Translations under genes and position numbers: made by a program
In this document: one piece after another, positions 24,944 through 33,758 of the stretch
Numbering within the stretch: the first letter of the stretch is position 1
Layout of the letters: every line of letters begins with the position of its first letter
DNA from: Yinghuangia soli
GTDB taxonomy: Bacteria; Actinomycetota; Actinomycetes; Streptomycetales; Streptomycetaceae
Assembly: GCF_021502675.1 (NCBI RefSeq)
Contig: NZ_JAKFHA010000040.1
Coordinates: forward strand, 12,558 to 75,931
Reading direction: 5' to 3'
Length of the DNA: 63,374 bases
The notes under the pieces: generated by a model
The model's database searches: none
What the model saw: the letters and a program-made list of their open reading frames with translations, nothing else
What the model was told of the DNA's origin: nothing

Positions 24944-27900
24944 ATGCGCTACGGGGTTCTGGGTCCGCTGACGGTGTGGGACGGCGACGGCAGGCCGGTC
25001 ACCGTCCCCGAGGCGAAGGTCCGGGCCCTGCTCGCCGACCTCCTCGTCCACGAGGGGCAACCGGTCTCCGCGGACCGGCTGGTCGACGATCTGTGGGGCG
25101 GCGACCTCCCCGGAAATCCGGCCAACGCGCTGCAGGCCAAGGTGTCCCAGCTGCGCCGCGTCCTGGGGCGCGACCGGGTGGTCCGTCAGATACCCGGCTA
25201 CCGGCTGCACCTGGACCCGGCCGAGGACGAAGTGGACGCGGACCGCTTCCGCAGCCTGGTCGCCGCGGCACGGGCCGCGGCGGATCCCGGGACCCGGGCG
25301 GAGCTGCTCACCCGGGCCCTGGAGTTGTGGCGCGGTCCGGCGTACGCCGACTTCGCGGACGAGGAGTTCGTCCGCGCGGCCGCCCACCGGCTGGCCGAGC
25401 AGCATCTGTCGGTCCTCGAGGAGCAGGCCGAAGCCCGCCTGGAGTCGGGCGGCCACACCCTTCTGATCGGCGAGCTGGCCGACCTGGTCGCCCGGCATCC
25501 GCTGCGCGAACGGCTGCGCGCCGTGCAGATGCGGGCGCTGTACCTGGTCGGCCGGCAGAGCGAGGCCCTGGCGTCGTACGCGGACATCCGCGAGCGCCTG
25601 GCCGACGAACTCGGCCTGGACCCGGGCCCCGGACTCGCCGGCCTGCACGACGCGATCCTGCGCCAGGACCCTGCCCTGTCGCACACCGCGCCCGCCGAGG
25701 CCACCCCCGGACCCGCCCCCGCCCCCGTCCGGCAAGCGGACTCCCCCGCACCCGCCCCACACCGCCCTCCGGGCAACCTCCCCGCCGCCCTCACCGCCCT
25801 GGTCGGCCGTACCGAACCACTGTCCCGCATCGACCACTTGCTCGACGGCACCCGCCTGGTCACGCTCACCGGACCGGGCGGCGTCGGCAAGACCAGGCTC
25901 GCGGTCGCGGCCGCCGCGCAGCGCGCGGAAGCCGCGGGCGGCGGCCTGCCGGACGGCGTCTGGCTCGTCGAACTCGCCGGTCAGCGGGGTGATACCGCCG
26001 CACTGGTGGGGGTGGTGTCCGCGGCGCTCGGCATCCGCGACGACTCGCCCGCCGGGCAGCCGGGCCTCGGCACCCCCGCGGCACCCGCGGAGCGGCTCGC
26101 CGCGGCACTGCGCGACCGCCGCCTGCTGCTGGTGCTGGACAACTGCGAGCAGGTGGTCGAGGCGGCCGCCGAACTGGCCGGACTGCTGCTGCGCTGCGCC
26201 CCCGGGCTGCGCGTGCTGGCCACCAGCCAGGAGCCGCTGGGGCTGGACGGCGAGGCGGTCTTCCTCGTGGAGCCGCTCGGCCCGTCCGATGCGGTGCGGC
26301 TGTTCGCGGAACGGGCGGCCGCCGCGGCTCCGGGATTCACGCTCGACGGCGCCGACGACGCGGACCAGGCGGCGGTGGCCGAGATCTGCCGGCGCCTGGA
26401 CGGCATCCCGCTGGCCCTCGAACTCGCCGCCACCCGGGTCCGGGCCCTCGGCGTCGCCGAGTTGGCGGTCCGCCTCGGCGACCGGTTCCGGGTCCTGACC
26501 GCGGGCCGCCGCGGCGCCCCGGCCCGGCAGCAGACGCTGCGCGCGATGATCGACTGGAGCTGGGACCTGCTCGGCGCACCGGAACGCGCCGTGCTGCGCC
26601 GGCTCGCGGTGCATGCCGACGGCTGCACGCTGGCCGCCGCGGAAGCGGTGTGCGCGGGCGGCGAGGTGCCGGGCGGCGAGGTGCTCGACCTGGTCGGCCG
26701 GCTCGTGGACCGCTCGCTGGTGGCCGTGGTGGACGGCCCGCGCGGCCCGCGGTACCGGCTGCTGGAGTCGGTGGCCGCGTATGCGACCGAACGCCTGCAC
26801 GAGACAGGCGACTTCGCCGACACGCAGGACCGCCATCTCGCCTACTACCTGGCACTCGCGGAGGAGGCCGCCCCGCACCTGCACGGACCGGGACAGCAGG
26901 AGTGGCTCGGCCGGCTCGACGCCGAGGCGGCCAACCTGCGGGCCGCGCTGGACACTGCGGTGCACCGCCCCGAGACCGGCGAAGCGGCCCGCCTGGGCGC
27001 CGCCCTGACCTGGTGGTGGCTGCTGCGCGGACGGCTGACCGAGGGCCGCCGCACGATCGCCGCGGTCCTCGACGCCTCCCCCGGCGATGCCGAACTCCGG
27101 GTTATCGGCGATGCGTTCGTGATGCTCACCGGCGACCGGCCGGCAGTGGGCGCCTGTCCCGCGGCGGACATCCCCGACCCGGTCCGGCGCGGCCGGGCCC
27201 TGTGGCTCTTCGCGTACGCGCTGTTCAACGGCGGCGATCCCGCGGGCAGCGAGGTCCTCAACACCGAGGCGCTGGGCCTGTGCACGGACGCCGGCGACGA
27301 GTGGGGCGTCGCCGCGGCGCTCGCGCTCCAGGCCATGCACGCGTTCATCCGCGGCGACCTCGACACCCTGGTGGCGTCCGGGCTGAGCAGCGCGGGCCTC
27401 TTCCACGGCCTGGGCGACCGGTGGGGCGAGTTGCAGACCGTCACGCCGCTGGCCGCGCACGCGGAGATCAAGGGCGACTACCGGGAAGCCACGCGCCGCC
27501 AGCGGGATGCGCTGGGCATCGCCCGAACGCTCGGCCTGGAGACGGAGATCGCCGCGCGGCTCTCCGGACTCGGCCGGCTGGCGCTGCTCACCGGCGACTG
27601 GGAGCGGGCCCGCGAGCTGCACGAAGAAGCACGGCTCCGGGCAGTCGCGCAGGGCTACGTCTACGGCGAGGTGCACGCCGACATGGGGCTCGCGCTCGGC
27701 GCACGGCGCTCCGGGGCGCTCGACGAAGCCCGGACGCGGCTGCAGCGGCTGATCGACCGCTACGGCACCATCTCGTCCGCTTCCGGGCAGCACCTTTACC
27801 AGGCCGAGTCGGGCTTCACCGCGGAGTTGCGCGGCGATGCCGGGCAGGCTCTCGCCCATCAGCTCCGGGGGCTGGAATTCGCCGCGGAGATCGGCGAACC

Positions 27901-28183
27901 GCGGGCCTTCGCGCTTTCCTTCGAAGGCCTCGCGGGTGCCGCCGCGTTGTCGGCCGATGCCCGCCGGGCATCCTTCGGCGCGGCATTGCTCGGTGCCGCG
28001 GACGCGGCCCGGCGCAGTGTCGGCGCTCCGCTGCCGGAGGCCGAACGCGGCGACGTGGACCGCATCACCGCCGCGCTGACCGCACTTCTGGGCCCGGGTG
28101 CGTTCGCGGAGGCTTTCCGGGGCGGCGCGGGACTGCCGCCGGAGAAAGCGGCGGACGCGGCACGGGAGTTCTTCGCGAAGTAG
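24944..28183 (+). CDS. AfsR-like SARP regulator (HTH-BTAD-NB-ARC-TPR)
   Basis: This 1079-residue regulator has an OmpR-type DNA-binding domain (about 1-90, MRYGVLGPLTVWDGDGRPV), a BTAD domain (about 95-240), a P-loop STAND ATPase domain with Walker A GPGGVGKTR near residue 311 and Walker B LLLVLDNCEQV near 395, and a TPR-like C-terminal half. SARPs activate antibiotic clusters through direct repeats near -35. It is the nearest upstream gene on the same strand as the cyclodipeptide synthase operon, so it is a candidate activator. An in-frame ATG at 24929 would add five residues; 24944 matches the family N-terminus. A paralogue lies at 43024. Confidence 0.9.
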   Translation: MRYGVLGPLTVWDGDGRPVTVPEAKVRALLADLLVHEGQPVSADRLVDDLWGGDLPGNPANALQAKVSQLRRVLGRDRVVRQIPGYRLHLDPAEDEVDADRFRSLVAAARAAADPGTRAELLTRALELWRGPAYADFADEEFVRAAAHRLAEQHLSVLEEQAEARLESGGHTLLIGELADLVARHPLRERLRAVQMRALYLVGRQSEALASYADIRERLADELGLDPGPGLAGLHDAILRQDPALSHTAPAEATPGPAPAPVRQADSPAPAPHRPPGNLPAALTALVGRTEPLSRIDHLLDGTRLVTLTGPGGVGKTRLAVAAAAQRAEAAGGGLPDGVWLVELAGQRGDTAALVGVVSAALGIRDDSPAGQPGLGTPAAPAERLAAALRDRRLLLVLDNCEQVVEAAAELAGLLLRCAPGLRVLATSQEPLGLDGEAVFLVEPLGPSDAVRLFAERAAAAAPGFTLDGADDADQAAVAEICRRLDGIPLALELAATRVRALGVAELAVRLGDRFRVLTAGRRGAPARQQTLRAMIDWSWDLLGAPERAVLRRLAVHADGCTLAAAEAVCAGGEVPGGEVLDLVGRLVDRSLVAVVDGPRGPRYRLLESVAAYATERLHETGDFADTQDRHLAYYLALAEEAAPHLHGPGQQEWLGRLDAEAANLRAALDTAVHRPETGEAARLGAALTWWWLLRGRLTEGRRTIAAVLDASPGDAELRVIGDAFVMLTGDRPAVGACPAADIPDPVRRGRALWLFAYALFNGGDPAGSEVLNTEALGLCTDAGDEWGVAAALALQAMHAFIRGDLDTLVASGLSSAGLFHGLGDRWGELQTVTPLAAHAEIKGDYREATRRQRDALGIARTLGLETEIAARLSGLGRLALLTGDWERARELHEEARLRAVAQGYVYGEVHADMGLALGARRSGALDEARTRLQRLIDRYGTISSASGQHLYQAESGFTAELRGDAGQALAHQLRGLEFAAEIGEPRAFALSFEGLAGAAALSADARRASFGAALLGAADAARRSVGAPLPEAERGDVDRITAALTALLGPGAFAEAFRGGAGLPPEKAADAAREFFAK

Positions 28184-28524
28184 CCCGGCGGCGGCGCAGC
28201 GCGCTCGGCGTCCTGTCGGATTGCACGAATCTTGTTCACAATCCCGCCGGCCGGCCCGGCCGGTCACCGAGTGCCGACCACCGGGCACCGGTCCGGCACT
28301 TCGCCCCGGCGCCCCCGACCCGGCGCCCACCAGGCGGTTTGCCCGCGGAAATCCCGCTCCCGGCCGGTCTTGTACGAATCGGGGCCCGCGGCGGCTTGCA
28401 CTTTCCGGGCGTATCCGCTTGCCGTTGACACTCTCCGGAGCCGTACGTTGACTGATCGCGGTGCCGCCACACCAGGAGCACGGGGCTCCGAGGGACTAGC
28501 GGCGCACGCAAAGGACGCTCTCCC
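28184..28524. other. 341-bp region upstream of the cyclodipeptide synthase
   Basis: No coding frame resembles a protein here. The part near the gene contains TTGACA (28425-28430), a good -35 box, and a second TTGACT at 28448-28453, but no clear -10 box at standard spacing. A SARP-assisted promoter with a poor core is therefore possible. GC-rich palindromic stretches (28246-28262) may terminate the regulator transcript. Confidence 0.4.
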
Positions 28525-29265
28525 GTGACGACAGCGACCGATTACTTATCCGGAACACGCGCCACAACGGCCGCTCTTTTCGAGGTCCGGCCCTACACGC
28601 CGCATTGCGGCGTCATCCGCGCCGAAGGCGACCATGCGGTCATCGGCATATCGCCGGGCAACAGCTATTTCTCCGCGCAGCGGATACTCGACCTGGCCCG
28701 GTGGGGGCTCGCCGAATTCGACCGCGTCGACCTCGTCTATACCGACCTGCATGTCGCGGAGATGTACGAGGCGCTCGGCTACGGCAGCGACGACGCCCGC
28801 CGCAAGGCCGTCAAGAATCTCCGCGGTGTGCGGGCCAAGGTGACCGCCGCGGTCGAGACCTCGGGCGGCGGCAGCGGGCGGCTGCGCGGCCATGCGATGT
28901 CGGACTTCACCGAGATCCCGGCGTACCGCGCGATCCACCACCATCTCAAGGAACTCCTGGCGGACGACGAGGACTTCCGGCGTACCTGCGACGCCCTGGT
29001 GGACTCCTTCCTGACCGCGAAGGTGCTCGACGGCCGGGCGGGTACCGCCCGGCAGCGCGAAGTGTGCCTGGAGTACGTGTGCGCCGAGGCGCCGCTCTTC
29101 CTGGACACCCCGGCGATCCTCAAGGTGCCGTCCTCGCTCAACTGCTACCACCAGCTCCTGCCGATGGCCGAACTGCTCTACTCGCGCGGCTCCGGCCTGC
29201 GCGCGTCGCGCAACCAGGGCCACGCGATCGTCACGCCCGCCGAAGGGGAATCCGATGGACGTTGA
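28525..29265 (+). CDS. tRNA-dependent cyclodipeptide synthase, cyclo(Tyr-Tyr) type
   Basis: This 246-residue cyclodipeptide synthase uses two aminoacyl-tRNAs to form a 2,5-diketopiperazine. The catalytic residues known from AlbC are all present at a constant offset of six: Ser43 (GISPGNSYFS), Tyr184 and Glu188 (EYVCAEAP), Tyr208-His209 (LNCYHQ). Asn46 together with Tyr208-His209 places it in the NYH subfamily. It is strikingly like M. tuberculosis Rv2275, the cyclo(Tyr-Tyr) synthase, including VYTDLHVAE, RRKAVKNLRGVRAKV and SGLRASRNQGHAIVTP, but lacks Rv2275's long N-terminal extension. The GTG start follows AAAGGA. It overlaps the downstream P450 by 11 bp, so the two are translated together. 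Confidence 0.95.
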   Translation: MTTATDYLSGTRATTAALFEVRPYTPHCGVIRAEGDHAVIGISPGNSYFSAQRILDLARWGLAEFDRVDLVYTDLHVAEMYEALGYGSDDARRKAVKNLRGVRAKVTAAVETSGGGSGRLRGHAMSDFTEIPAYRAIHHHLKELLADDEDFRRTCDALVDSFLTAKVLDGRAGTARQREVCLEYVCAEAPLFLDTPAILKVPSSLNCYHQLLPMAELLYSRGSGLRASRNQGHAIVTPAEGESDGR

Positions 29266-30439
29266 GACGCTGACCGAGTTCCCGTTCTCCTGGCGCGGCG
29301 ACCGACTGCCGGACGAGATCGAGGAGTTGCGCGCCGAACCGGTCAAACGCGTGCGCACGATCGCGGGCGACGAGGCATGGCTGGTCTCCTCGTACGAGCT
29401 GTGCCGGCAGGTCCTGGAGGATCCGCGGTTCAGCCTGAAGGACACCTCGGCCCCGGGCGTGCCGCGGCAGTACGCGCTGACGATCCCGCCCGAAGTCGTC
29501 AACAACATGGGCAACATCACCGGTGTCGGCCTGCGCAAGGCGGTCCTCAAGGCGATCAACCCCAAGAGCGAGGGCCTTGAGGACTGGATGCGGCAGTACG
29601 CCGCCGAGCTGGTGGACGGCCTGGTCGCGAGCGGCTCGCCGGTCGACCTGCGGCAGCAGTTCTCCAACCCGTACTCGGAGGCGCTGCACTGCCGCATCCT
29701 CGGCGTCCCGTTCGCGGACGCGCCGCGGCTGGCGGCGAGCCTGGACATCGCGTTCATGAACTCGGCCTGCCCGGTCACCGGCGCCAAGCTCAACTGGGAC
29801 CGCGACATGGCCTACATGGTCGAGCGGCTCGACGACCCGGCGACCACCGGGCTGATGGCCGAGATCGCGGCGCTGCGCGCCGACCCGGACTACGCGCACC
29901 TGACCGACGAGATGCTGGCCACCGTCGGCGTGACCTTCTTCGGCGCGGGTGTCATCTCCACGTCGGCGTTCCTGACCATGGCGGTCTTCTCGCTGCTGCA
30001 GCACCCCGAGGTGTGGGCCCAGTTGCGGGAGGACCCGAGCCGAATCCCGGGCGCGGTCGACGAGCTGCTGCGGGTCAACCTGTCCATCGGGGACGGCCTT
30101 CCGCGGCTCGCGCTGGACGATGTGAAGCTGGGCGATGTGCTGGTCCGCAAGGGCGAGTTGGTGCTCGTGCTCGTCGAGGGGGCGAACTTCGACGAGACGG
30201 TGTTCGACGACCCGCACCTGGTGGACATCGGCCGCGCCAACAGCAGTGCGCACCTGTCGTTCGGCGGTGGCCAGCACTATTGCCCGGCCACCGCGCTGGG
30301 CAAGAAGCACGCCGAGATCGCGATCGCGACGCTGCTGGAGCGCACGCCGAAGCTGCGGCTCGCCGTGCCGGTCGAGCAACTGGTGTGGCGCACCGGGTTC
30401 ATGAAGCGCATGCCGGAGCGCCTGCACGTGATGTGGTGA
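29255..30439 (+). CDS. CYP121-like P450, probable cyclodipeptide C-C coupling enzyme
   Basis: This 394-residue P450 is closely related to mycobacterial CYP121 (mycocyclosin synthase, 396 aa). Shared blocks include PPEVVNNMGNI, GVTFFGAGVIST, VGDVLVRKGELVLVLVEG-like text and the ending QLVWRT-x-F...MPERL. The haem loop is FGGGQHYCPA with Cys343, equivalent to Cys345 of CYP121. The I-helix serine in VIST is kept. CYP121 joins the two tyrosine rings of cyclo(Tyr-Tyr), and the overlapping cyclodipeptide synthase makes the same role likely. The position matching substrate-contacting Arg386 is Lys384, and the loop arginine FGRG is FGGG, so substrate fit may differ. Confidence 0.93.
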   Translation: MDVETLTEFPFSWRGDRLPDEIEELRAEPVKRVRTIAGDEAWLVSSYELCRQVLEDPRFSLKDTSAPGVPRQYALTIPPEVVNNMGNITGVGLRKAVLKAINPKSEGLEDWMRQYAAELVDGLVASGSPVDLRQQFSNPYSEALHCRILGVPFADAPRLAASLDIAFMNSACPVTGAKLNWDRDMAYMVERLDDPATTGLMAEIAALRADPDYAHLTDEMLATVGVTFFGAGVISTSAFLTMAVFSLLQHPEVWAQLREDPSRIPGAVDELLRVNLSIGDGLPRLALDDVKLGDVLVRKGELVLVLVEGANFDETVFDDPHLVDIGRANSSAHLSFGGGQHYCPATALGKKHAEIAIATLLERTPKLRLAVPVEQLVWRTGFMKRMPERLHVMW

Positions 30440-30446
30440 CCGCGGT

Positions 30447-30474
30447 GCGGCCCGGGTCCCCCACCCCGGGCCGC
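30447..30474. terminator. Bidirectional terminator
   Basis: A perfect 10-bp stem (GCGGCCCGGG / CCCGGGCCGC) with an 8-nt loop lies between the P450 and the convergent LysR gene and closes the cyclodipeptide operon. Confidence 0.75.
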
Positions 30475-30494
30475 TTCCGCTCGCGGGCGCGGCG

Positions 30495-31400
30495 TCAGGC
30501 GGCCGTACGGACGTGTCCGCGGGCGACCTTGGCGGCCGCCGCGGCGAAGGCGCGCATCGCGGGGGTGGCCTCCTCGGCCCGCCAGACCAGGCCGTACCCG
30601 ACCGGTTCGGCGTCCTGGAACGGCACGAACCTGACGCCGGGACGCGCGTGGTAGTCCGCGGTGTGAGCGGCCGACAGCAGGCCGCCGCGACCCGCGGCGA
30701 CGAGCATGAGCGCCTCCTGCATGTTGGTGACCGCGGGACCGCGCAGGATCGGCCGTCCGGCGGGCGTGTGCCGCGGGGCGTGGTGCTCGGCCAGGTGGTC
30801 CGGGAGTTCGCCGGCCACGGTGAGCAGCGGGATGTCGGCCAGGTCCTCCAGGGTGACCGCGGACCGGGCGGCCAGCGGATGCCCGGCCGCCACCGCGAGC
30901 GCACGGCCGTCGCGCAGCAGCGCGGGCCCCTGCCCGAGGTCGACCTCGCGGACCGGCAGTTCGGTGAACTGCACGTCGTACTCGCCCTTGCGCAGCGGGC
31001 CGTACGGATCGGTCAGCGGCACCTCGCAGATCTCCACCGCGAGCCCGGGATGCGTGCCGCGCAGCGCCTCGGCGGTGGCCAGCACGATCTCGCCGGCCAG
31101 CGGTGTGGAGAACCCGACGTGCAGCACCGCGTCGATGCCGCGCGCGGTGGCCCGGGCCCGATCGACGGCGTCCTCCATGGCCCGGTGCAGCGGCGCGAGG
31201 TCGGCGTGCAGTTGGCGGCCTACCGCGGTGAGCCCGACGCGGCGGCTGGTGCGCACGAACAGGGGCGCGCCGACCAGGCGTTCCATGCGCTGCACGAGCT
31301 GGCTGATCCGGGAGCGGGAGAGCCGCATGCGGTCCGCGGTCCGGCCGAAGTGCAATTCTTCGGCGAGGATGAGGAAGGCCTCCAGCTCGTCGCGTTCCAT
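30495..31400 (-). CDS. LysR-family regulator divergent from the MFS exporter
   Basis: This 301-residue LysR protein has the winged helix at 1-62 (LEAFLILAEELHFGRTADRM, then SRSRISQLVQRMERLVGAPL) and the effector domain at about 90-295. It is divergent from the MFS gene across 157 bp that include a T-N11-A inverted repeat. Such pairs usually control export of the sensed molecule. Its position next to the cyclodipeptide operon suggests that operon's product as ligand, but this is inferred. Confidence 0.9.
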   Translation of the reverse strand: MERDELEAFLILAEELHFGRTADRMRLSRSRISQLVQRMERLVGAPLFVRTSRRVGLTAVGRQLHADLAPLHRAMEDAVDRARATARGIDAVLHVGFSTPLAGEIVLATAEALRGTHPGLAVEICEVPLTDPYGPLRKGEYDVQFTELPVREVDLGQGPALLRDGRALAVAAGHPLAARSAVTLEDLADIPLLTVAGELPDHLAEHHAPRHTPAGRPILRGPAVTNMQEALMLVAAGRGGLLSAAHTADYHARPGVRFVPFQDAEPVGYGLVWRAEEATPAMRAFAAAAAKVARGHVRTAA

Positions 31401-31512
31401 GGTCGTGCTCCCGTCCGCTTCGCGCGTGCCGCGCCGGCCGGCCGGATCGTCCAGCCAGACTGCACGAACGGTGAATTCTTCGGCGTTGTTCCGCCGGTAC
31501 CCCCGCGCCAGG

Positions 31513-31529
31513 GTTGTTGAAGACACAAC
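31513..31529. promoter_or_regulatory. Putative LysR box
   Basis: GTTGT-N7-ACAAC contains the T-N11-A signature of LysR binding sites. It lies 29 nt upstream of the MFS start codon, between the divergent genes. Confidence 0.5.
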
Positions 31530-31557
31530 GACCACGGGAACCGACGAGGCGATGACC

Positions 31558-33039
31558 ATGAGTACTGGACTGTCGGCGCGAACCGAGCGCCCCGAATCCC
31601 TGGGAGCCCGCGGCTGGGGCGTGCTCCTGGTGCTGGCCGGCGCGATCTTCCTGGAGGGCATCGACGTAGCGATGCTCAACGTGGCACTGCCGGCCATCCG
31701 CGAGGACCTGGCGATGTCCACCGGCGAACTGCAGTGGGTCATGAGCGCGTACGTGCTCGGCTACGGCGGTTTCATGCTGCTCGGCGGCCGCGCCGCGGAC
31801 CTCTTCGGCCGCCGCCGGATGTTCGTCTTCTGGCTCGCGGTGTTCCTGGCGTTCTCCGGCCTCGGCGGATTCGCCACCGAGGGCTGGATGCTGATCGTGG
31901 CGCGCTTCGTGACCGGTGTCGCGGCCGCCTTCATGACCCCGGCGGGCCTGTCGATCATCACCACGAGCTTCCCGGAGGGCCCGCGGCGCAACAAGGCGCT
32001 GCTCATCTACTCCGGCACCGCGGCCGGCGGTTTCTCGATCGGCCTGGTGGTCGGCGGCCTGCTGACCTCGGCAGGCTGGCGCTGGGTGTTCTTCGCGCCC
32101 GTGGTGCTCTCCGCGATCATCCTGGCCGCGGCGCTGATCCTGCTGCCCAAGGCCGCGGCCCCGGAGCGCAGCGGCCAGAGCTTCGACCTGCTGGGCGGCC
32201 TGACCGTCACCGCCGCCATCATCCTGATCGTGCTGGGCGTCGAGCGCGCCGCGCACGCCTCGGCGTGGGCCACCGCGGCCACCGTCGGCGGCGGCCTGGT
32301 CCTGCTCGCGGTGTTCGCCGCGGTGGAACGCCGGGCGGCCGATCCGCTGGTCCGGCTCGGTGTGCTGCGCAACGGCAACCTGCTCCGCGCCAACATCTCC
32401 GGACTGCTCTTCTCCGGCGGCTTCTTCGGCTTCCAGTTCATCGTGGTGCTGTATCTGCAGGAGCTGCGGAACTGGTCGACGCTGGAGACCAGCCTCGCGA
32501 TGGTGGTCATCGGCCTGGACGCGATCCTGTCGCCCACGCTGACCCCGAAGCTCGTGGACCGGTTCGGCAACACCAAGGTCGTCTTCGTCGGCCTGCTGAC
32601 CGCCGCCGTCGCGTACGGGACGTTCCTGCCGCTCGGCGCCGACTGGTCGTACCTGGTCATGCTGCCCGGCCTGATCCTGGTCGGCCTGGCGTTCGCGATG
32701 GTCTACGGGCCGCTGACGATCGCCGCGACCGACGGCATCGCCGAGGAGGAGCAGGGCCTGGCCGGCGGACTCCTTTACACATCGCTCCAGTTCGGTGCCG
32801 CACTCGGCCTGTCGACCGCGACCGCGGTGAACATCGCGGCCACCGGCGCCGGTCCGGGCGGGCTGCTGGACGGCTACCGGGCCGCGCTCATCGTGCCGTT
32901 CGTGGCGATGCTGGTCGCCGCTGCGGTGACCGCGACCGGCCTGCGGTCCGCGAAGACCGCCGGTGCCCCGGCCGCTCCGGACGGGCTCGCCGGCCCGGCC
33001 GACCGCACCGCGCGTGCCGACGCTTCCGTCGGCAGCTGA
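31558..33039 (+). CDS. MFS transporter, DHA2/EmrB-QacA type
   Basis: This 493-residue polytopic protein has about 14 hydrophobic segments and the drug:H+ antiporter-2 hallmarks: motif D1 near the first helix (LEGIDVAMLNVALPAI), motif A GGRAADLFGRRRMF and motif C-like GFSIGLVVGGLL. It probably exports a small hydrophobic compound. The ATG at 31558 rather than 31552 is chosen because GAGG then lies 8 nt upstream. It is under probable LysR control and 28 bp before a flavin-type oxidase gene on the same strand. Confidence 0.9.
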   Translation: MSTGLSARTERPESLGARGWGVLLVLAGAIFLEGIDVAMLNVALPAIREDLAMSTGELQWVMSAYVLGYGGFMLLGGRAADLFGRRRMFVFWLAVFLAFSGLGGFATEGWMLIVARFVTGVAAAFMTPAGLSIITTSFPEGPRRNKALLIYSGTAAGGFSIGLVVGGLLTSAGWRWVFFAPVVLSAIILAAALILLPKAAAPERSGQSFDLLGGLTVTAAIILIVLGVERAAHASAWATAATVGGGLVLLAVFAAVERRAADPLVRLGVLRNGNLLRANISGLLFSGGFFGFQFIVVLYLQELRNWSTLETSLAMVVIGLDAILSPTLTPKLVDRFGNTKVVFVGLLTAAVAYGTFLPLGADWSYLVMLPGLILVGLAFAMVYGPLTIAATDGIAEEEQGLAGGLLYTSLQFGAALGLSTATAVNIAATGAGPGGLLDGYRAALIVPFVAMLVAAAVTATGLRSAKTAGAPAAPDGLAGPADRTARADASVGS

Positions 33040-33067
33040 CCTTCCCTTACTTGCCCAGGAGGCCGTG

Positions 33068-33607
33068 ATGACCCGCAAGACCGCCGACTTCGCCGACATC
33101 CGCGACGACTTCTTCGGCTACGTCCGCGAGATCAAGTACGCCACGATGATCACCGTCGACGCCAAGAGCCGCCCGCGGGCCCGGGTGCTCTTCCCGGTCT
33201 GGGAGATCCAGGACGGCCTGCCGCTCGGCTGGCTCGCCGTCTACAAGACCCCGGTCAAGGCCGCGCACCTCGCGAACAACCCGCACACCACGTACTCGTA
33301 CTGGAGCCCCCGGCAGAACGCGGCCTTTGTGGACAGCGTCTCCACCTGGGCCGAGGACGACGAGAGCCGGCACCGCGCCTGGGACCGGTACGTGCAAGGC
33401 GGCCCGCCGGGGGTGGGCTACGACCCGGCCCGCTACTGGCGCGGCGGGCCCGACGACCCGTCGTACCACGTGCTGCGCATCGAGCCGTGGCGCATCCAGC
33501 TGGTCCGCGGCACCGACCTCCGCAACACGATCTGGCAGCCGGTGCGCAGGCCCGCGACGTCCGATCGCACAGCGGCAGGCGACCGGGTCGGCGCCGGAAC
33601 TGGATGA
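33068..33607 (+). CDS. Pyridoxamine 5'-phosphate oxidase-fold flavin protein
   Basis: This 179-residue split-barrel protein has a conserved early strand (IKYATMITVDAKSRPRARVLFPVWE) and the KAAHLANNPHTTYSYW segment typical of the PNPOx/FMN- or F420-binding superfamily. These enzymes transfer electrons to small substrates or act as general reductases. It follows the exporter by 28 bp and is probably in the same transcript. True pyridoxine-phosphate oxidase is unlikely because the PLP-binding C-terminal domain is missing. Confidence 0.8.
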   Translation: MTRKTADFADIRDDFFGYVREIKYATMITVDAKSRPRARVLFPVWEIQDGLPLGWLAVYKTPVKAAHLANNPHTTYSYWSPRQNAAFVDSVSTWAEDDESRHRAWDRYVQGGPPGVGYDPARYWRGGPDDPSYHVLRIEPWRIQLVRGTDLRNTIWQPVRRPATSDRTAAGDRVGAGTG

Positions 33608-33714
33608 TCCACCTCATTCCAGGGCGAGACCTAGGCAAGGACGACGGACAGCAGGAAGGCTGTGACCACCACGCGGTGCCCGCCGGGACATCCCCGGGGG
33701 GCACCGCCGCATAC

Positions 33715-33730
33715 CGGACACTGGTGTCCG
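33715..33730. promoter_or_regulatory. Inverted repeat upstream of XdhC gene
   Basis: CGGACAC-TG-GTGTCCG is a perfect 7-bp inverted repeat ending 28 nt before the XdhC start. It is a candidate operator. Confidence 0.4.
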
Positions 33731-33758
33731 AAAGCGGGCTCGGAAAGGGGCGTCGACG

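Noticed and set aside
24467-28330. Very long open frame on the minus strand opposite the SARP regulator
   Set aside because: It is a mirror of the strong GC codon bias of the plus-strand gene. It has no domain similarity, is rich in Gln/His/Arg/Gly as such shadows are, and the plus-strand frame has complete domains.
31552-31557. Earlier ATG for the MFS transporter
   Set aside because: The GAGG ribosome site would be only 2 nt away. The ATG at 31558 has proper spacing.
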